Origin: Spirochaetaceae bacterium
GTDB taxonomy: Bacteria > Spirochaetota > Spirochaetia > SZUA-6 > Fen-1364
NCBI GenBank assembly: GCA_003154555.1
Contig: PMDT01000352.1
Coordinates: 13,232 to 30,481, forward strand
Direction of reading: 5' to 3'
Length of the DNA stretch: 17,250 bases
Position 1 is the stretch's first letter, and each line of letters starts with the position of its first letter. The notes beneath the pieces are model-generated. The model did no database searches, was not told the origin of the DNA, and saw only the letters and a program-made list of their open reading frames with translations. The translations under genes were made by a program, and so were the position numbers. Below are positions 15,435 to 17,250 of this stretch, piece by piece.

Positions 15435-16520
15435 TCAGCCGGTCTTCCGTCCCAGGAGGGCCTCCACGGCTTCCCGGTTTCTCCAGAGGGCACAGCCGCC
15501 GTCGGTCTCGGCGAACAATGCATGGTTCTGCCTCATCGCGGCAAGGAACCGGGACTGCAGCGCCTCGCGGAGGGGCGCTGTGCGCACATTGGCGTCGGAA
15601 TACGGCGCGAAGGGACACGGCTCGAGGTCACCGGAAGCGCTGATGTGAACGAACCCCCTGCCCGAGGCAAGGCACCCGCCCTGCTCCTCCTCGTCCCAGG
15701 GCACCGCGATGAAAAGAGAATTGAAGCTCCGGCGGAAACCGGCCACGAGCTCCTTCATCTCTCCGCGTTGCGCGTCCGTGATGACCCATTCGTCCGTTCC
15801 CTCGCGTATCGGCGTGTATTCCACGTGGAAGAAGAGGCGGCAGCCGGCATCGACGGCGCTCTGCAGGAAAGCCCGATCGGTCACCGTGGCGAAGTTCTGC
15901 CGCGTCACCGTCAGGGACAAGCTGAAGAAGATGCCCGCCTCTTTCAGCTGCGCCATGCGCTTCCTGAGGCGATCGTGCACGCCTTCTCCACGCCTGTCGT
16001 CCGTCTGCTCCTGGGAGCCTTCGATACTGAGCACAGGCACCGTGTTGCGCTGGGTCATGAGCCGATCGATGAGCGGCTGGTCCAGGAGCAGGCCGTTTGT
16101 GATCAGGAGAAAGACGATGTGGGGAAAATCGCGCGTGATTTCCACGATTTCCGGGCGCACGAGCGGCTCGCCGCCGGCGATGACGAAAAAGGAGATGCCA
16201 AGGTCATCCGCTTCCTGGACGAGACTGCGCAGCCTGTCCGGCGAAAGCTCGTCGCTTGAGTCCCGGTGGATCGCCTGCGAATAGCAGCCCTTGCACCGGA
16301 GATTGCACCTGTTCGTGATGCTGAAGATGGCAATCGGGGGAACGTGGATTCCGTCACGGGCCGTGCGGGCGCGACGGCGGGCGGCGCTGCCCTGCCAGAG
16401 CACCGTGCGCGCGAAGAACAGCGCCTGGCGGGGACGGCGGAGGCTCACGCGGACGAACTCGCCGAAGAAGATGCGAAGCCCCTGGTTGAGTTGCCGGGTC
16501 GCGGACATTTGTCGAGCCAT
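15435..16520 (-). CDS. Radical SAM protein with Cys-containing C-terminal extension
   Basis: A 361-residue radical S-adenosylmethionine enzyme. The cluster-binding CxxxCxxC is NRCNLRCKGCY (Cys72, Cys76, Cys79), followed by the SAM-contacting GGEP (116-119) and a TNG strand (141-143). After the barrel, three further cysteines occur in GGCLASGRG (283), PCPFAPYSD (302) and GGCALW (343). With the GFVHISASGDLEPCPF pattern they resemble the SPASM/twitch regions that carry an auxiliary iron-sulfur cluster in peptide- and cofactor-modifying enzymes. The reaction and substrate are unknown. The start is uncertain: ATG 16520 has AGGGAG about 12 bases upstream, with alternatives at 16556 and 16508. The first 55 residues are basic and have no clear family match. 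The gene leads an operon with the MFS exporter and is divergent from the UbiA-family gene. Confidence 0.88.
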   Translation of the reverse strand: MARQMSATRQLNQGLRIFFGEFVRVSLRRPRQALFFARTVLWQGSAARRRARTARDGIHVPPIAIFSITNRCNLRCKGCYSQAIHRDSSDELSPDRLRSLVQEADDLGISFFVIAGGEPLVRPEIVEITRDFPHIVFLLITNGLLLDQPLIDRLMTQRNTVPVLSIEGSQEQTDDRRGEGVHDRLRKRMAQLKEAGIFFSLSLTVTRQNFATVTDRAFLQSAVDAGCRLFFHVEYTPIREGTDEWVITDAQRGEMKELVAGFRRSFNSLFIAVPWDEEEQGGCLASGRGFVHISASGDLEPCPFAPYSDANVRTAPLREALQSRFLAAMRQNHALFAETDGGCALWRNREAVEALLGRKTG

Positions 16521-16577
16521 GATCGAGTGCGTTCTCCCTTCGATGTCGATTGTCATGCCTTGCGCGGGAAGGATTGC

Positions 16578-16586
16578 ATCATACCA
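16578..16586 (-). promoter_or_regulatory. Extended -10 promoter of the radical SAM-MFS operon
   Basis: On the minus strand TGGTATGAT (16586-16578) is an extended -10 (TATGAT, five of six). A weak TTGTGC lies 18 bases upstream. The predicted RNA start near 16571 lies about 50 bases before ATG 16520 and also ahead of the alternative ATG at 16556. Confidence 0.45.
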
Positions 16587-16652
16587 CGTCCGTCGCCGCC
16601 CGCACAATCATTGAACACCAGATCGGCATGTTCCTGCTCCCCCGGCAATCGG

Positions 16653-16681
16653 TTGCAGGCGCGCCGACCGTGGCGTATGCT
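16653..16681 (+). promoter_or_regulatory. Candidate promoter of the UbiA-family gene
   Basis: TTGCAG (16653-16658), a 17-base spacer and TATGCT (16676-16681) lie 43 bases before the ATG. Both hexamers are partial matches. The 204-bp region between the divergent genes otherwise shows no convincing small gene or operator. Confidence 0.35.
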
Positions 16682-16724
16682 GAGTCGTCGCGGAGCATGT
16701 CCTGCGCAGGGAGAGGAGGCGATC

Positions 16725-17250
16725 ATGGAGTCCGTGCAGATGCGCCTCGGCGCAAAGCTGAAGGAGTTCATCGGTCTTTCACGCATGACCCATTCAGTGC
16801 TCGACATTGCGCACCCGGCGCTCGGCGCGGTGCTCGCCTTCGGGGGCGTTCCCCGTCCCTTCACTGTCATCATCGGGCTCCTCGCCGCTTTTTCTGGCTA
16901 CACGGCCGTCTTTGCCCTCAACGACCTGATGGACCGCAAGGTCGACTGCGAGAAGCTCGGAGGGTACAAGGGCAAGAGGGAATGTTTCGACCTTGACTCC
17001 GTCGGCCTCCGGCACCCTATCGCGCAGGGCAGCATCGCCTACCGGGCGGCGCTGGGCTGGGTCCTCTTCTGGGGCGTGCTGGCGCTCGGACTCGCTTTCC
17101 TGCTCTCCCCGGTCTGCAGCCTCCTCATGGCGGTCGCTGCGGGCCTGGAAGCCGGATATTGCCGCCTTCTGCGCGTGACGCATTGGAAGACGATCCTCTC
17201 GGGGCTCATGGTCGCCGTCGGGGGACTGTCGGGTGTTTTTGCCGTGACCG
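16725..17250 (+). CDS. UbiA-family prenyltransferase, N-terminal part
   Basis: The first 175 codons of a membrane protein that runs off the window. Hydrophobic segments alternate with short loops, and the first aspartate-rich motif of the UbiA superfamily is present as NDLMDRKVD (66-74, pattern NDxxDxxxD), which binds the prenyl diphosphate through magnesium. A HPIAQG segment (residues 97-102) follows, similar to the RPLPSG/HPIxxG loop of the family. Such enzymes attach an isoprenoid chain to an aromatic or polar acceptor in quinone, heme or lipid synthesis; the acceptor and second Asp motif are not readable here. The ATG at 16725 has a strong ribosome binding site, GAGAGGAGG with 5 bases of spacing. 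It is divergent from the radical SAM gene. Confidence 0.85.
   Translation, partial: MESVQMRLGAKLKEFIGLSRMTHSVLDIAHPALGAVLAFGGVPRPFTVIIGLLAAFSGYTAVFALNDLMDRKVDCEKLGGYKGKRECFDLDSVGLRHPIAQGSIAYRAALGWVLFWGVLALGLAFLLSPVCSLLMAVAAGLEAGYCRLLRVTHWKTILSGLMVAVGGLSGVFAVT

Noticed and set aside
16521..16724. Search for a precursor peptide or small RNA between the radical SAM and UbiA genes
   Set aside because: Only promoter-like elements and one ribosome binding site are visible; no short frame with its own ribosome binding site stood out.
6460..17250. Idea that the deaminase and UbiA-family genes belong to a futalosine-type menaquinone pathway
   Set aside because: The genes are about 9 kb apart with unrelated genes between, and no other pathway gene is in the window; the two families are too broad to support it.

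Overview
The window is a densely packed, G+C-rich (by eye roughly 60-65%) piece of bacterial chromosome. It holds eleven intact or edge-truncated protein genes and one frameshifted gene. I see no RNA genes, insertion sequences, CRISPR arrays, attachment sites or phage genes, and no gene-free stretch over about 300 bases; the largest gap is about 204 bp at 16521-16724. The gene set (HflX, a hybrid sensor kinase, a diguanylate cyclase, tryptophanase, GDP-mannose genes, a UbiA-family enzyme) indicates a Gram-negative-type or other high-GC bacterium. I cannot name the phylum. One gene, a Methyltransf_19-family methyltransferase, belongs to a family best known from Actinobacteria.

Layout. 1-222 (+): C-terminus of HflX. 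245-3000 (-): a signalling pair in which a Methyltransf_19 SAM-dependent methyltransferase overlaps, by GTGA, a hybrid PAS/histidine kinase/receiver protein. 3123-5843 (-): a 906-residue diguanylate cyclase with intact GGEE and I-site motifs behind about 700 unrecognised residues. 5936-6361 (-) and 6460-7479 (+): a divergent pair, a GNAT acetyltransferase and an adenosine/adenine deaminase-family enzyme. 7489-8883 (-): tryptophanase. 8929-9898 (-): a quinone-oxidoreductase-type dehydrogenase broken by a one-base frameshift near 9370. 9992-12976 (+): a fused phosphomannomutase/mannose-6-phosphate isomerase. 12981-14075 (-): mannose-1-phosphate guanylyltransferase, convergent with the fusion. 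14170-15423 and 15435-16520 (-): an MFS exporter behind a radical SAM enzyme, apparently one operon. 16725-end (+): the start of a UbiA-family prenyltransferase, divergent from the radical SAM gene.

How the genes fit together. The fusion protein and its convergent neighbour encode all three steps from fructose-6-phosphate to GDP-mannose, which suggests supply of mannose for surface glycans. The methyltransferase/kinase pair and the neighbouring cyclase form a signalling block. Tryptophanase would give indole, pyruvate and ammonia. The radical SAM/MFS pair looks like a modify-and-export unit whose substrate cannot be read from the window.

A recurring feature is gene starts without a Shine-Dalgarno sequence but with a -10-like hexamer ending 6-9 bases before the start codon (tnaA, the mannose fusion, manC, GNAT, deaminase). 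This is the signature expected of leaderless mRNAs. Other genes (methyltransferase, cyclase, MFS, UbiA) have clear ribosome binding sites. The genes most likely to repay attention are the cyclase with its unknown sensor region, the methyltransferase-kinase coupling, the radical SAM/MFS pair and the mutase-isomerase fusion.
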